A stretch of DNA of 64,000 bases from Halomonas sp. TD01 (lineage in GTDB: Bacteria; Pseudomonadota; Gammaproteobacteria; Pseudomonadales; Halomonadaceae). The DNA lies in NCBI RefSeq assembly GCF_923868895.1, contig NZ_OV350343.1, forward strand, positions 3,286,001 through 3,350,000, read 5' to 3'. The position numbers and the translations under genes are program-made. The first letter of the stretch is position 1; each line of letters opens with the position of its first letter. The notes under the pieces are model-generated. The model saw only the letters and a program-made list of their open reading frames with translations, was not told the DNA's origin and did no database searches. Shown here piece by piece: positions 45,109-55,382 of this stretch.

Positions 45109-45384
45109 ATGTCTACTTGTTGTGTACGTGCCTATGTGACAGGGAAGGTGCAGGGAGTGTGGTTTCGGCGTTCAACACAGGAACAAGCGCTGCAGCGGGG
45201 GCTGACGGGGTATGCCAAAAATCTAGCCGATGGGCGTGTCGAGGTATTGCTATGCGGCAATTCTGATGCCGTATCTGTGCTAACTGAATGGTTATGGGAA
45301 GGGCCAAAAGGAGCGCAGGTAACCCATGTCACCATTGAAGTGCTGGATAACCACCGCGCCCCTGATCATTTCGCCACCTATTAA
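45109..45384 (+). CDS. acyP: Acylphosphatase
   Basis: A 91-residue acylphosphatase, which hydrolyses carboxyl-phosphate bonds. The catalytic Arg is R20 in GKVQGVWFRR and the Asn is N38 in GYAKNLADG. The full ferredoxin-like fold length is present. GAGGG lies eight bases before ATG 45109. It is convergent with the 2-hydroxyacid dehydrogenase gene. Confidence 0.94.
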   Translation: MSTCCVRAYVTGKVQGVWFRRSTQEQALQRGLTGYAKNLADGRVEVLLCGNSDAVSVLTEWLWEGPKGAQVTHVTIEVLDNHRAPDHFATY

Positions 45385-45395
45385 TCAGTGCTTAA

Positions 45396-46346
45396 TCAGC
45401 TCGCCTCGTTTTGCCATTGCTTAATATTATCAGCAGTTAGCGCTACAATGTTCTGGCGAGCCTCAGGAGTGATCCAGGCATTGTGAGGGGTCACGATCAA
45501 ATTGAGTGCTTCGCCTTCGGCTAATGCTGCTAATAGAGGGTGTCCTTCTTTCGGCGGCTCTGTGGGAAGCACATCAACCGCTAATCCACCAATCTTGCCA
45601 TCGCGAAGCGCCTCAAGCGCGGCTTCTTCATCGATGATACCGCCTCGGGCACAGTTGATTAGTAGCAATGATGGTTTTGCGTTTATCAATCGTGTGCGAT
45701 TAATAAGGTGCTTAGTTGTCTCGTTAAGCGGGCAGTGCAAGCTGATAATATCTGCCGTTGGTAATAAGTCATCAAGAGAGGGCCGTTTATCGTCTAATTC
45801 ATTTCCAGGCCGAGCGGCAAATGTAACCTTCATCCCAAACGCTTCGGCTAAACGCGCCACTTCTGAGCCAAGCTCACCTTGACCTACCATTACCAGATGC
45901 TTACCCGAAAGCTGCAGCGTCGAGTGGCTTTGTAAGCAAAAGAAATCGCTGCGCTGCCACTCTCCACGAGCAATGTCGGCTTGATAACGTGGCAATCGAT
46001 TTGCTAATGCCAGCATAAGCATCAGTGAGTGCTGAGAAACGCTAGCCGTGCCGTAGGCGGTGACGTTTTTTACAATAATATTTTGGGCTTTAGCAGTAGT
46101 GATATCAATGTTGTTAAGCCCTGTAGCCAGCACACATATAAGCTTGAGTTTAGGCAGGCTTGCCAGTGTTTCAGCATTTAGCATGACCTTGTTGACGATC
46201 GCGATGTCCGCATCTGCCAAGCGCTCACCTGCCTGCTCCGAAGTGCTTTGCTGATACACATCTAGATGACTAACAATGTGTCGAATTGCTGTTAGATCAA
46301 TATCCGCGCCTAAGCTCTCGGCATCCAGCATTACCGCATTGGGCAT
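45396..46346 (-). CDS. D-2-hydroxyacid dehydrogenase (hydroxypyruvate/glyoxylate reductase-like)
   Basis: A 316-residue NAD(P)-dependent dehydrogenase. VGQGELGSEVARL is the nucleotide-binding loop, NCARGGIIDEEA holds the catalytic Arg, and TPHNAWITPEAR has the catalytic His. It is most like HprA-type enzymes that reduce hydroxypyruvate or glyoxylate, but the substrate cannot be proved. ATG 46346 is chosen, since GGAG lies nine bases upstream; ATG 46361 has no clear site. It is divergent from the FmdB gene. Confidence 0.88.
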   Translation of the reverse strand: MPNAVMLDAESLGADIDLTAIRHIVSHLDVYQQSTSEQAGERLADADIAIVNKVMLNAETLASLPKLKLICVLATGLNNIDITTAKAQNIIVKNVTAYGTASVSQHSLMLMLALANRLPRYQADIARGEWQRSDFFCLQSHSTLQLSGKHLVMVGQGELGSEVARLAEAFGMKVTFAARPGNELDDKRPSLDDLLPTADIISLHCPLNETTKHLINRTRLINAKPSLLLINCARGGIIDEEAALEALRDGKIGGLAVDVLPTEPPKEGHPLLAALAEGEALNLIVTPHNAWITPEARQNIVALTADNIKQWQNEAS

Positions 46347-46548
46347 GTTTCTTTTCTCCATTATCTGCTGAAAAGCGCTTGGCCTTGCTCAGCAGGGGGC
46401 ACAAAAGGGTATAATGTGTCGCTCTATCAACCGCAGTCTTGGAATTTATCCCGGCAGCCCACATATTTTCTGCCTGGCAACCATTAGATTTGCCGCTAGT
46501 CTATATAAATTTAGCCTGTCGGAGTTGAGCTTTTCAGGAGTTATCAAC

Positions 46549-46830
46549 ATGCCCATCTATGAGTACGAGTGCAAGGCCTGCGGTCATCGCATGGAAAAAT
46601 TGCAGAAAATCAGCGCGGATCCGCTTAAGGATTGCCCAGCGTGCCAGCGAGCAAGCCTTGAACGCTTGGTCTCAGCGGCTGGTTTCCGTCTTGCTGGCGG
46701 CGGTTGGTATGAAACCGATTTTAAAACAGGAAGTAAGAAAAACTTGGCTGCAGAAGGCCAATCTACTTCCAGCACTGGTGCCACAAGCGATACCAGTAGC
46801 ACACCAACGAAAAAGGGCGCCGCGGCTTAG
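46549..46830 (+). CDS. FmdB-family zinc ribbon protein
   Basis: A 93-residue protein that starts MPIYEYECKACGHRMEKLQ with CXXC and a second pair CPAC, the FmdB/putative regulatory zinc ribbon. The C-terminus is rich in Ser, Thr, Gly and Ala and disordered. CAGGAG at 46535-46540 supports ATG 46549; the longer frame from 46414 is not needed. It lies 66 bases before aspS, as in many gammaproteobacteria, and is probably co-transcribed. Confidence 0.92.
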   Translation: MPIYEYECKACGHRMEKLQKISADPLKDCPACQRASLERLVSAAGFRLAGGGWYETDFKTGSKKNLAAEGQSTSSTGATSDTSSTPTKKGAAA

Positions 46831-46896
46831 CCGCGGTTGTCAGGGTCAGAACGACCCACGACAATCTCATTGCCACGAAACAGAACAGGATTAGAC

Positions 46897-48678
46897 ATGC
46901 GCAGCCATTATTGCGGCCAGCTTAACGAAACTTTGGTGGAACAAACGGTCACTGTCTGCGGTTGGGTTCATCGCCGCCGTGACCACGGTGGGGTCATCTT
47001 TTTGGATATGCGCGATCGCGATGGCATCGCTCAATTCGTTGTCGACCCTGATACCGCCGAGGCATTTGCTAATGCTGACCGTGCTCGCAGTGAGTACGTG
47101 CTTCGTATTACTGGCCGTGTCCGGCTGCGCCCTGAAGGAACGCAAAACCCCAACATGCCGACCGGCATGATTGAGGTATTAGCGAAAGAGGTGGAAGTAC
47201 TCAATACGGCTGCCACACCGCCTTTTCAGCTAGATGAGCATAATAAAGTAGGTGAAGAAGTTCGCTTAAAGCACCGCTATATTGATCTTCGTCGCCCGGA
47301 TATGATTGAGAAGCTACGCTTGCGTTCGCGTATTTCTCATAACGTTCGCGCCTATTTGGAAAATCAAGGTTTCCTGGATATTGAAACGCCGGTATTGACT
47401 CGCGCAACGCCGGAAGGTGCCCGCGACTACCTCGTTCCTAGCCGAACACATGCAGGTAGCTTCTTTGCACTACCTCAGTCGCCTCAGCTATTTAAGCAGC
47501 TGTTAATGGTGGCCGGTTTTGATCGCTACTACCAGATCGCTAAATGTTTTCGTGATGAAGACCTGCGAGCTGATCGCCAGCCTGAGTTTACGCAAATCGA
47601 TATCGAGGCGTCTTTTGTTGAAGAAGACGACATCATGGGCATTACCGAAGCCATGATTCGTCAACTCTTCCAGGAAGTGCTAAGCGTTGAGCTCCCTGAC
47701 TTCCCGAGGATGACCTGGCAAGAAGCAATGGATCGCTTTGGCTCTGATAAGCCGGATCTACGCATCCCGTTAGAGTTGGCTGATGTTGATGATCTGATGC
47801 AACAGGTTGATTTCAAAGTCTTCTCTGGCCCAGCAAGTGCGGAAGATGGTCGTGTTGCGGCACTAAAAGTCCCGGGTGGCGCCAAATTGTCTCGTAAAGA
47901 AATCGACGAATATACTAAATTCGTTGGTATTTACGGTGCGAAAGGGCTGGCGTGGATTAAAGTCAACGAGCGTGCGAAAGGGCTTGAAGGTCTTCAATCA
48001 CCCATTGTTAAGTTCATGGAAAATGTTGTCGAAGAGCTGCTTGATCGTGTAGGCGCTGAGGATGGCGACATCATTTTCTTTGGTGCGGATAAAGCTCGCA
48101 TCGTCAATGAGGCAATTGGAGCATTACGCGTCAAGTTAGGTGCTGACCTTGAGCTTTACACCCAAGCCTGGGCTCCGTTATGGGTTGTCGATTTCCCGAT
48201 GTTTGAAGCGGACGACAACGGTCGCCTGAGCCCGTTACATCACCCGTTTACCGCACCTTCTTGCTCGCCAGAAGCGCTTAAAGCTGACCCAGCGAATGCC
48301 TTGTCGCGTGCTTACGATATGGTGCTTAACGGAACCGAGCTGGGTGGTGGCTCCATTCGTATTCACGATCAAACCATGCAGAGCACTGTCTTTGAAATTT
48401 TGGGCATTGGTCAACAGGAAGCACAAGAAAAGTTTGGCTTCCTGCTGGATGCTCTTCAATACGGCGCGCCTCCCCATGGTGGCCTAGCGTTCGGCTTGGA
48501 TCGCCTAGTCATGCTGATGGCTGGAGCTAAGACAATTCGTGAAGTTATTGCCTTCCCGAAAACCCAAAGTGCCGGCTGTTTAATGACTGACGCACCAGGT
48601 GAAGTCAGTGCAGATCAGTTGAAAGACTTAAACATCCGTCTGCGCCAAAAAGCCAAAGCAGAGACCGCCAGCGAATAA
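46897..48678 (+). CDS. aspS: Aspartyl-tRNA synthetase (probably non-discriminating Asp/Asn)
   Basis: A 593-residue bacterial-type AspRS: an OB-fold anticodon domain, a class II core (motif 2 [18 protein letters not shown]) and the GAD insertion. The start [13 protein letters not shown] at ATG 46897 has AGGA upstream and matches relatives. Near the anticodon region it has RRRDHGG, with His at 30, and [12 protein letters not shown] with Gly at 81. In Pseudomonas aeruginosa AspRS these residues go with charging both tRNA-Asp and tRNA-Asn. It may therefore also make Asp-tRNA-Asn, to be amidated by GatCAB. Confidence 0.95.
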   Translation: MRSHYCGQLNETLVEQTVTVCGWVHRRRDHGGVIFLDMRDRDGIAQFVVDPDTAEAFANADRARSEYVLRITGRVRLRPEGTQNPNMPTGMIEVLAKEVEVLNTAATPPFQLDEHNKVGEEVRLKHRYIDLRRPDMIEKLRLRSRISHNVRAYLENQGFLDIETPVLTRATPEGARDYLVPSRTHAGSFFALPQSPQLFKQLLMVAGFDRYYQIAKCFRDEDLRADRQPEFTQIDIEASFVEEDDIMGITEAMIRQLFQEVLSVELPDFPRMTWQEAMDRFGSDKPDLRIPLELADVDDLMQQVDFKVFSGPASAEDGRVAALKVPGGAKLSRKEIDEYTKFVGIYGAKGLAWIKVNERAKGLEGLQSPIVKFMENVVEELLDRVGAEDGDIIFFGADKARIVNEAIGALRVKLGADLELYTQAWAPLWVVDFPMFEADDNGRLSPLHHPFTAPSCSPEALKADPANALSRAYDMVLNGTELGGGSIRIHDQTMQSTVFEILGIGQQEAQEKFGFLLDALQYGAPPHGGLAFGLDRLVMLMAGAKTIREVIAFPKTQSAGCLMTDAPGEVSADQLKDLNIRLRQKAKAETASE

Positions 48679-48703
48679 TTGCTAACGCTGCTTTTTAGCT
48701 CAG

Positions 48704-48731
48704 CACCGACGTTTAGGCGTCGGTGTTTTTG
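48704..48731 (+). terminator. Terminator after aspS
   Basis: CACCGACG, loop TTTAGG, CGTCGGTG and then TTTTTG. A perfect eight-base stem with a T-run. Confidence 0.88.
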
Positions 48732-48780
48732 TTTGCATAAAATGCGCACGTAACAGTTCGCTATCAATAGGAAAGGTGAC

Positions 48781-49332
48781 ATGGATGAAAAGCAGCCCGC
48801 TCCCACTATTCGGATTTTGGGTATCGACCCAGGTTCGCGTATCACGGGCTATGGCGTCATCGATTTAGTGGGTGTTAAGCCTCATTATGTTGCCAGTGGC
48901 TGTATTAGAACGACCGATGGCCCGTTAGAGCAGCGCTTGGCACAAATTTATGCAGGCTTAAGTGAAGTAGTTGGGCTGCATCGGCCTAATGCGGTCGCCA
49001 TTGAGCGAGTCTTTATGGCTAAAAATCCCGATTCAGCGCTGAAGCTTGGTCAAGCACGGGGCACGGCTCTCGTCTGCATCGCGAATCATGGGCTGAACAT
49101 TGCAGAATACGCAGCAAGGCAAATCAAACAAGCCGTTACTGGCCAGGGGGGCGCAGATAAAAGTCAAGTACAGCATATGGTCACTGCTATTCTACAGCTC
49201 TCTTCGACGCCTCAGGCTGACGCCGCAGATGCGTTAGCTATCGCGCTTACCCATGCGTATGCAGGGCATGGTCTGCTTACTGCACCCTCTAAGGGAAGCC
49301 GCCGGCGCAGTACGGGGCGGTGGCGGCTTTAG
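48781..49332 (+). CDS. ruvC: Holliday junction resolvase RuvC
   Basis: A 183-residue RuvC. The acidic active site is visible in [12 protein letters not shown] (Asp), [21 protein letters not shown] (Glu) and [14 protein letters not shown] (Asp). It cuts Holliday junctions made movable by RuvAB. GGAAAGG lies before ATG 48781. It heads ruvC-ruvA-ruvB, the usual gammaproteobacterial order, followed by the tol genes. Confidence 0.96.
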   Translation: MDEKQPAPTIRILGIDPGSRITGYGVIDLVGVKPHYVASGCIRTTDGPLEQRLAQIYAGLSEVVGLHRPNAVAIERVFMAKNPDSALKLGQARGTALVCIANHGLNIAEYAARQIKQAVTGQGGADKSQVQHMVTAILQLSSTPQADAADALAIALTHAYAGHGLLTAPSKGSRRRSTGRWRL

Positions 49333-49402
49333 ATGCTTACTGGTCATCTGTACAGAGTGTCTTTATAGTAAATGGCAGCTTTTTATTATTGCGAGCATAC
49401 AC

Positions 49403-50011
49403 ATGATCGGTCGTATTAATGGTTTTTTGTTAGAAAAGCATCCCCCTTGGATTGTGGTTGATGTGCATGGTGTCGGTTACGAGCTAGAAGCCTCTATGAA
49501 TACCCTAGTGGCACTTCCTGCTGTAGGCGAAAACGTATCCATGTATACACACCTTACGATTCGTGATGATGCTCATTTGCTTTATGGTTTCGGGCGTGAG
49601 CAAGAGCGCGCACTGTTTCGTGCCTTGATTAAAGTCAACGGCGTAGGGCCAAAACTAGCGTTGGCCATCTTGTCCGGAATGGACGAAGCAGCCTTTATGC
49701 GCTGCGTACGTGACGATGATAGCAAAGCACTGACTAAGCTTCCTGGCGTTGGCAAAAAAACCGCAGAGCGGTTAATTATTGAAATGCGTGACCGCTTCCC
49801 AGAATGGGAGAACGCCGCCGACGCGCCCCTCGCGTTAGAAGCGGCTAATGGTGAACCAGCCCCCCGTGACACGTTGGCAGATGCAGAAGCTGCCCTGGTG
49901 AGCTTGGGCTATAAGCTCACTGAGGCCTCTAAAATGTTGGCTGACATCAATCCCAAGCAGTCAACAGAGGCGATTATTAAAGCCGCGCTGACAAAACGCA
50001 TGACTGGGTAA
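49403..50011 (+). CDS. ruvA: Holliday junction DNA helicase subunit RuvA
   Basis: A 202-residue RuvA, which starts MIGRINGFLLEK. It has an N-terminal OB fold, then two helix-hairpin-helix motifs (VNGVGPKLALAILSG and LPGVGKKTAERLIIEM), and a C-terminal domain that contacts RuvB (EAALVSLGYKLTEASKML). The frame is open from 49253, but ATG 49403 gives the family length. The ribosome binding site is weak. Confidence 0.96.
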   Translation: MIGRINGFLLEKHPPWIVVDVHGVGYELEASMNTLVALPAVGENVSMYTHLTIRDDAHLLYGFGREQERALFRALIKVNGVGPKLALAILSGMDEAAFMRCVRDDDSKALTKLPGVGKKTAERLIIEMRDRFPEWENAADAPLALEAANGEPAPRDTLADAEAALVSLGYKLTEASKMLADINPKQSTEAIIKAALTKRMTG

Positions 50012-50053
50012 CAACGTAGGTTATTTCATGGAACGACTGATAGTGCGCACCTT

Positions 50054-51091
50054 ATGTTAGAACATGACCGACTAATCGCAGCTGATCCCGAGCAAGGGGA
50101 AGGGCGTATTGATCATGCTATTCGTCCTAAACATTTAAAGGATTATATTGGGCAGCCGCGTGTACGCGAGCAGCTCGAAATTTTCATGGGGGCTGCAAAG
50201 CTACGTCAGGAAAGCCTGGATCATACCTTGGTATTTGGCCCCCCGGGGCTTGGTAAAACAACGCTTGCTAATATTATTGCTACCGAAATGGGTGTAGGGC
50301 TGAAATCGACCTCTGGCCCAGTGCTTGAGCGTGCAGGTGACTTAGCCGCGATGCTGACGAACCTAGAGCCTGGTGATGTGCTGTTTATTGACGAAATTCA
50401 CCGGCTGTCTCCCGTGGTAGAAGAGGTGCTCTATCCGGCGATGGAAGATTTTCAGCTAGATATAATGATCGGTGAAGGGCCTGCAGCACGCTCAATCAAA
50501 CTAGATTTACCTCGCTTTACATTAGTAGGAGCGACGACGCGCGCAGGCTTGCTCACCTCTCCCTTACGTGACCGTTTTGGCATTGTGCAGCGACTGGAGT
50601 TTTACAACCTTGAAGAGCTTACCGAGATTGTTACTCGCTCAGCACGTTTGCTAGGTGTTGAAACGAGCCATGAAGGTGCTGTCGAGGTTGCTAAGCGTTC
50701 CAGAGGTACCCCGCGTATTGCCAATAGACTGCTTCGTCGGGTGCGTGATTATGCAGAAATAAAAGGTAATGGCATCGTTGATGTTACTCTCGCCGATGCG
50801 GCACTCAACATGCTAAATGTCGATCATCATGGGCTGGATCATATGGATCGGCGCCTTTTGCTGGCAATGATCGATAAATTTGATGGCGGCCCTGTCGGTG
50901 TTGACTCGATTTCAGCCGCTATCAGTGAAGAACGCGGTACCATCGAAGACGTCATTGAACCTTACTTGATTCAACAAGGGTTAATGATGCGCACACCCAG
51001 AGGCCGCGTAGTGACGCGGCAAGCGTGGCTACATTTCAACAAAACGCCACACGAGCATGCTATTGATCCAGAGGGAGAGCGTCGCCCATGA
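50054..51091 (+). CDS. ruvB: Holliday junction branch-migration ATPase RuvB
   Basis: A 345-residue AAA+ motor. Walker [12 protein letters not shown], Walker [10 protein letters not shown], the arginine-finger region [16 protein letters not shown] and a C-terminal winged helix ([12 protein letters not shown]) are complete. It drives branch migration with RuvA. Its stop overlaps the ybgC start (ATGA), so translation of the two is coupled. Confidence 0.97.
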   Translation: MLEHDRLIAADPEQGEGRIDHAIRPKHLKDYIGQPRVREQLEIFMGAAKLRQESLDHTLVFGPPGLGKTTLANIIATEMGVGLKSTSGPVLERAGDLAAMLTNLEPGDVLFIDEIHRLSPVVEEVLYPAMEDFQLDIMIGEGPAARSIKLDLPRFTLVGATTRAGLLTSPLRDRFGIVQRLEFYNLEELTEIVTRSARLLGVETSHEGAVEVAKRSRGTPRIANRLLRRVRDYAEIKGNGIVDVTLADAALNMLNVDHHGLDHMDRRLLLAMIDKFDGGPVGVDSISAAISEERGTIEDVIEPYLIQQGLMMRTPRGRVVTRQAWLHFNKTPHEHAIDPEGERRP

Positions 51092-51480
51092 AAAATGGGG
51101 CCACTATGCCGGTGCGCGTATATATGGAAGATACTGACGCCGGCGGGATTGTCTACTACGTTAACTACTTGAAGTTTATGGAGCGCGCCCGCAGTGAGTG
51201 GTTGCGTACATTAGGCCTTAATCAGCAATCTTTGCTAGACGATGGTACCCAGCTAGTGGTATATCGCTTGGCCTGCCACTACAGCAAGCCTGCACGCTTG
51301 GATGACTCGCTTATTGTCAGTACAAATGTTGAGAGCGTTGGTCGATGCCGCATGACTTTTTTGCAGCAAGTGCAGCGAGATGAGGAACTCTTATGCGCTG
51401 CTACAGTCGAGATAGCCTGCTTGTGTGCTCACAAGATGCGACCAAAAGCATGGCCTAAAACGTTGAAAGCGCTCGGTTGA
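51088..51480 (+). CDS. ybgC: Tol-Pal-associated acyl-CoA thioesterase YbgC
   Basis: A 130-residue hot-dog fold thioesterase. The active-site signature [28 protein letters not shown] contains the catalytic Asp. It hydrolyses short or medium acyl-CoA and sits at the start of the tol-pal cluster. ATG 51088 overlaps the ruvB stop. ATG 51106 is an alternative nearer the conserved part. tolQ follows after about 150 bases. Confidence 0.92.
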   Translation: MKNGATMPVRVYMEDTDAGGIVYYVNYLKFMERARSEWLRTLGLNQQSLLDDGTQLVVYRLACHYSKPARLDDSLIVSTNVESVGRCRMTFLQQVQRDEELLCAATVEIACLCAHKMRPKAWPKTLKALG

Positions 51481-51629
51481 TTAATTTAAGGCGAACGCTG
51501 AAAACATGCGTAAACCTGTGACATGCGTAAACCTATGGAGTAGATAGCGCGATGTAGCGCGTACTTCATTGACGTTAGACACCACCACTGTTCGGAACTT
51601 CCGACGTTAATAGCTTGATGAGGGTAACT

Positions 51630-52325
51630 GTGAACGATAACACCATGTCCATTCCCCACTTGATAATGAGTGCCAGCACGGTTGTTCAGCTGGTGATGTT
51701 GCTGCTGGTGGTGGGTTCAATCCTCTCATGGGTGGTTATTTTCCAACGGAGTATTGCCCTGCGCAGGGCAAAACAGGAATACAGCCAATTTGAAGAATCC
51801 TTTTGGTCAGGTGTCGATTTAAACGAGTTATATCGAGAAATCCCCGCTGACGACCCACGCTATGGAGCAGAGCATATTTTCCAGGCTGGTTTTCGCGAAT
51901 TTAATCGTTTAATGCCAAAAACGCGGAATCCCGACACCATTTTAGAAGGTGTGCAGCGGAGTATGCGCGTTGCCTGGTCACGGGAAGAGGATCGCCTAAC
52001 CCAGCACTTGGTATTTCTCGCCACAGTGGCATCAGCGAGCCCCTACATTGGCTTGTTCGGCACGGTTTGGGGGATTATGGGTTCCTTCCAATCCCTTTCT
52101 ATGACACAGCAAGCTACATTGGCAACTGTTGCCCCTTGGATTGCTGAAGCACTAATTGCAACAGCAATGGGCCTGTTTGCGGCCATCCCTGCGGTAATTT
52201 TCTATAACCGACTATCGAATGATGCTGCTCGCTTACTGGGCAAGTACGAAGACTTTGCCGAGGAGTTTCACGCTATCTTGCACCGTAATTTGCAAGGCCG
52301 TGAAAGCAAGTCCAGCGCTAGCTAA
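51630..52325 (+). CDS. tolQ: Tol-Pal proton channel subunit TolQ
   Basis: A 231-residue inner membrane protein with three transmembrane segments. The first lies near residue 20, and the next two around the TVASASPYIGLFGTVWGIM and LIATAMGLFAAIPAVIFYN regions are typical of TolQ/ExbB. With TolR it forms the proton-driven motor of the Tol-Pal system, which holds the outer membrane at division. GTG 51630 with GAGGG at 51620-51624 is the best start; the frame opens from TTG 51615. Confidence 0.94.
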   Translation: MNDNTMSIPHLIMSASTVVQLVMLLLVVGSILSWVVIFQRSIALRRAKQEYSQFEESFWSGVDLNELYREIPADDPRYGAEHIFQAGFREFNRLMPKTRNPDTILEGVQRSMRVAWSREEDRLTQHLVFLATVASASPYIGLFGTVWGIMGSFQSLSMTQQATLATVAPWIAEALIATAMGLFAAIPAVIFYNRLSNDAARLLGKYEDFAEEFHAILHRNLQGRESKSSAS

Positions 52326-52336
52326 GGGAGTACGCT

Positions 52337-52774
52337 ATGCAAGGCCCGTTTAACCGTAGCGGCAATAAAAAGCCGATGGCTGAAATCAACGTAGTGCCTT
52401 TTATTGATGTCATGCTGGTCTTACTGGTGATCTTTATGATCACCGCACCGATGCTGACTCAAGGGGTACAAGTAGATCTGCCTCAAGTCACATCAGAGCC
52501 TATCGAAAGCCAGGACGAAAGTGACCCTATCATTATCTCTGTCGACCGAGAGGGCGGCTACTTCATTACGCTTGGTGAAGATTCAACGTCTGTTTCTCTT
52601 GAACAAATGTCAGAACGGGTAATGGCGATACTACAGCGTCGTCCTGGCACGCCTGTCATGGTGCGTGGCGATCGCAATGTGCCATACGGGCAAATAGTTT
52701 TATTGATGAGCACACTGCAGCGTTCAGGTGTCGCTAATGTGGGGCTGTTATCTGAGCCACCACAAGATGGTTAA
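52337..52774 (+). CDS. tolR: Tol-Pal system protein TolR
   Basis: A 145-residue TolR. One N-terminal membrane helix carries the conserved Asp in VVPFIDVMLVLLVIFMITAPM, which takes part in the proton path. The periplasmic domain ends with TLQRSGVANVGLLSEPP. AAGGGAG precedes ATG 52337. It works with TolQ and TolA, both adjacent. Confidence 0.96.
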   Translation: MQGPFNRSGNKKPMAEINVVPFIDVMLVLLVIFMITAPMLTQGVQVDLPQVTSEPIESQDESDPIIISVDREGGYFITLGEDSTSVSLEQMSERVMAILQRRPGTPVMVRGDRNVPYGQIVLLMSTLQRSGVANVGLLSEPPQDG

Positions 52775-52787
52775 AGGTAGCGCGCAA

Positions 52788-54044
52788 ATGGCAGTTAAAC
52801 CACCACGTGACCCACAGGATGTTGGCTATACTTGGCCTACAGTCCTAGCGGTTGCGGTGCATTTATTGGTTGTGTTTTTTAGTCTGGTTAGTCTGCCAAG
52901 TTCAACGGCAGAACCAGACTCTTCTTCAATTGTGCAAGCGACACTCGTCAGCACTGAGACATTTACCGATCAGGCTCAGCAGGCGACAGAGCAGCAAGCC
53001 GCACTCAATAGTTCAACCGAACCCGACGAAGCTGAACCAGCGCCTGAACCTGACACAAGCGAGCAGGAAGCACTACAACAGCAAGCCGCTGAAGCCGCTG
53101 CTAGAGAAGAAGCTGAAGCGCGCGCAGAGGAGCAGGCACGCGAGCTACAAGAGGCTCAAGCTCAAGCCGAAGCTGAAGCGCAGCGCAGAGAAGAAGAAGC
53201 TCAGCGTCTAGCAGAACAGCAGGAAGTAGAAGCTCAGGCCCGAGAAGATGCCCAACGTGAAGCCGAGGCAGAAGCCCAGCGCCAGCGTGAAGCCGAGGCA
53301 GAAGCCCAGCGCCAGCGTGAAGCCGAGGCAGAAGCCCAGCGCCAGCGTGAAGCTGAGGCAGAAGCCCAACGCCAGCGTGAAGCCGAGGCAGAAGCCCAAC
53401 GCCAGCGTGAAGCCGAGGCAGAAGCCCAACGCCAGCGTGAAGCTGAGGCAGAAGCCCAACGCCAGCGCGAAGCTGAGGCAGAAGCCCAACGCCAGCGCGA
53501 AGCTGAGGCAGAAGCCCAACGCCAGCGCGAAGCTGAGGCAGAAGCCCAACGCCAGCGCGAAGCTGAGGCAGAAGCCCAACGCCAGCGCGAAGCTGAGGCA
53601 GAAGCCCAACGCCAGCGCGAAGCTGAGGCAGAAGCCCAACGCCAGCGCGAAGCTGAGGCAGAAGCCCAACGCCAGCGTGAAGCCGAGGCGGCTAGGCAGC
53701 GTCAGCTAGAGGGAGAGGCTCAGGCTGCTGCTAATGCACAGCAGGCTCAGCAAGCAGCGAATAGTTTTATTAATATTGTGCGTCGCGCGGTAGAGCAGGC
53801 ATGGTTAATTCCAGCAGGCGCCAGTGACACGATGAGTGCTACGATTCAAGTAAGACTTGGCCCGTCAGGAGAAGTACTTTTAACCACTATCGCTTCATCC
53901 AGCGGTGATAGTGCCTTTGACCGGTCTGCTATGCAGGCTGTTGAACACGCTGCACCGTTCAGCGAGCTGAGGGATTTGCCCGCAGAGCAGCAGCGTAACT
54001 TACGTCAATTTAATCTGCGATTTACCCCGGGGGATGTTCGCTGA
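52788..54044 (+). CDS. tolA: TolA envelope protein with expanded repeat
   Basis: A 418-residue TolA. A single membrane helix lies near residues 16-35, followed by a long Ala/Glu/Gln/Arg-rich periplasmic helix and a C-terminal domain (about 325-418, [33 protein letters not shown]) that binds TolB and Pal. Residues 157-296 are 14 copies of [10 protein letters not shown], encoded by 14 tandem 30-bp units plus a partial one (53256-53705). The helix is thus longer through repeat expansion. ATG 52788 has AAAGGTAG upstream; the frame opens earlier inside tolR. The tolB start overlaps its stop. Confidence 0.94.
   Translation: MAVKPPRDPQDVGYTWPTVLAVAVHLLVVFFSLVSLPSSTAEPDSSSIVQATLVSTETFTDQAQQATEQQAALNSSTEPDEAEPAPEPDTSEQEALQQQAAEAAAREEAEARAEEQARELQEAQAQAEAEAQRREEEAQRLAEQQEVEAQAREDAQREAEAEAQRQREAEAEAQRQREAEAEAQRQREAEAEAQRQREAEAEAQRQREAEAEAQRQREAEAEAQRQREAEAEAQRQREAEAEAQRQREAEAEAQRQREAEAEAQRQREAEAEAQRQREAEAEAQRQREAEAEAQRQREAEAARQRQLEGEAQAAANAQQAQQAANSFINIVRRAVEQAWLIPAGASDTMSATIQVRLGPSGEVLLTTIASSSGDSAFDRSAMQAVEHAAPFSELRDLPAEQQRNLRQFNLRFTPGDVR
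53256..53675 (+). repeat. Fourteen tandem 30-bp repeats in tolA
   Basis: Units start at 53256 and every 30 bases to 53646; a partial unit begins at 53676. Synonymous variants occur at three sites: CGT or CGC, GCC or GCT, and CAG or CAA. Their order is A A A B C C B D D D D D D D, where D (CGC, GCT, CAA) fills 53466-53675 without a change. The seven identical units suggest a recent expansion. Confidence 0.95.
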
Positions 54045-55336
54045 TGCAAACCATGAGCAAAGTGTGGCTGTTTTGCGTACTGCTATTCGTTAGTAGTTAC
54101 GCAACTGCAAACGCAAACCTAACTATTGAAATAACACGAGGGAGCGACCAGGCCTTACCGATTGGTATTGTTCCCTTTGCAGGCGGCGACAACATGCCTG
54201 AAGACGTGGCTCAAATCATCCAGGACAATCTCGAACGCAGCGGTTTTTTTGCGCCCTTAGAACGTAATGCTATGTTTGATAGGCCAAGCCAAGCGGGTGA
54301 TGTGGAATTTGGCACTTGGCGTTCGCTAGATGTGCGATATTTAGTGGTAGGTCGTGCGCAACAGACAGACAGCGGTTATCAGATTCAATTTGAGCTAATG
54401 GATATCAGTGGGCAGCGTCGCATGATAGGCGAAGCGGTCACTGCGAGTGCGAATGATTTACGTGGCGCTGCTCACTATATTAGCGATCAAATTTTTGAAG
54501 AAATTACTGATATCCGGGGTGCTTTCTCAACGCGAATTGCTTACGTAACCGCTCAAGGATTGGGCGATAATATGCAATTCGGCTTGTATGTGGCCGATGC
54601 GGATGGGCGTAATAGCAAACAAATACTTACTTCTGACCAACCGATCATGTCGCCGGCGTGGTCTCCCGATGGCCGGAAACTGGCTTACGTATCCTTCGAA
54701 ACAGAACGCCCTGCTATTTATATTCAAGATGTTTCGACTGGACAGCGGATACAAGCAACCTCTTTCGAAGGTATCAATGGTGCTCCCACATGGTCGCCTG
54801 ATGGCCGACGCATCGCTATGTCACTATCTAAGGATGGGCAGCCAGAAATTTATATCCTAGATATCAATAATCGCTCAGTAGAACGTATTACTCAAAACAG
54901 TAGCATTGATACTGAACCAGCTTGGGCGCCCGATGGACGTAGTCTAATATTTACTTCTGACCGGAGCGGCGGGCCGCAAATTTATGAGTACTCGTTAGGT
55001 AGTGGTGAAGCAAAGCGCATTACATTTACCGGCAACTACAATGCTCGGGCGCGTTATTCACCTGACGGTGAGCACATCTTTTTGATCCACCGTTCCAGCC
55101 GTGGATACCAAGTTGCGCGGCAAGATCGTGATGGAGGACGCCTTGTTGTGATAAGTGAAACAACAAGAGATGAATCTCCTAGTGTTGCGCCGAACGGGAC
55201 CATGGTAATCTTCGCTACCCAACAGGGTAGTAATGGGGTGTTAAGTGCCGTTTCAGCGGATGGCCGCTCGTCATTTAGATTACCCGCAGCGCAAGGTGAT
55301 GTCCGCGATCCCGCGTGGTCACCTTTTTTAAATTGA
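54044..55336 (+). CDS. tolB: Tol-Pal system protein TolB
   Basis: A 430-residue periplasmic protein. A signal peptide ([19 protein letters not shown]) comes first, then an N-terminal alpha/beta domain, then a six-bladed propeller of repeats such as [15 protein letters not shown] and [15 protein letters not shown]. It links TolA to Pal. ATG 54044 overlaps the tolA TGA; ATG 54053 is an alternative. Pal follows after 46 bases. Confidence 0.96.
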   Translation: MQTMSKVWLFCVLLFVSSYATANANLTIEITRGSDQALPIGIVPFAGGDNMPEDVAQIIQDNLERSGFFAPLERNAMFDRPSQAGDVEFGTWRSLDVRYLVVGRAQQTDSGYQIQFELMDISGQRRMIGEAVTASANDLRGAAHYISDQIFEEITDIRGAFSTRIAYVTAQGLGDNMQFGLYVADADGRNSKQILTSDQPIMSPAWSPDGRKLAYVSFETERPAIYIQDVSTGQRIQATSFEGINGAPTWSPDGRRIAMSLSKDGQPEIYILDINNRSVERITQNSSIDTEPAWAPDGRSLIFTSDRSGGPQIYEYSLGSGEAKRITFTGNYNARARYSPDGEHIFLIHRSSRGYQVARQDRDGGRLVVISETTRDESPSVAPNGTMVIFATQQGSNGVLSAVSADGRSSFRLPAAQGDVRDPAWSPFLN

Positions 55337-55382
55337 TTGACGAAAAGTATTAATTTTTTGTTTTCAGGCAAGGAGTCTGATT

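Noticed and set aside
53208..53669. Minus-strand ORF of repeated [10 protein letters not shown] and plus-strand ORF at 53248-53709 of repeated [10 protein letters not shown]
   Set aside because: Both are shadow frames of the tolA repeat. A 30-bp repeat keeps all frames open if one is.
53256..53675. CRISPR array
   Set aside because: The units are adjacent with no spacers and lie in frame within tolA.
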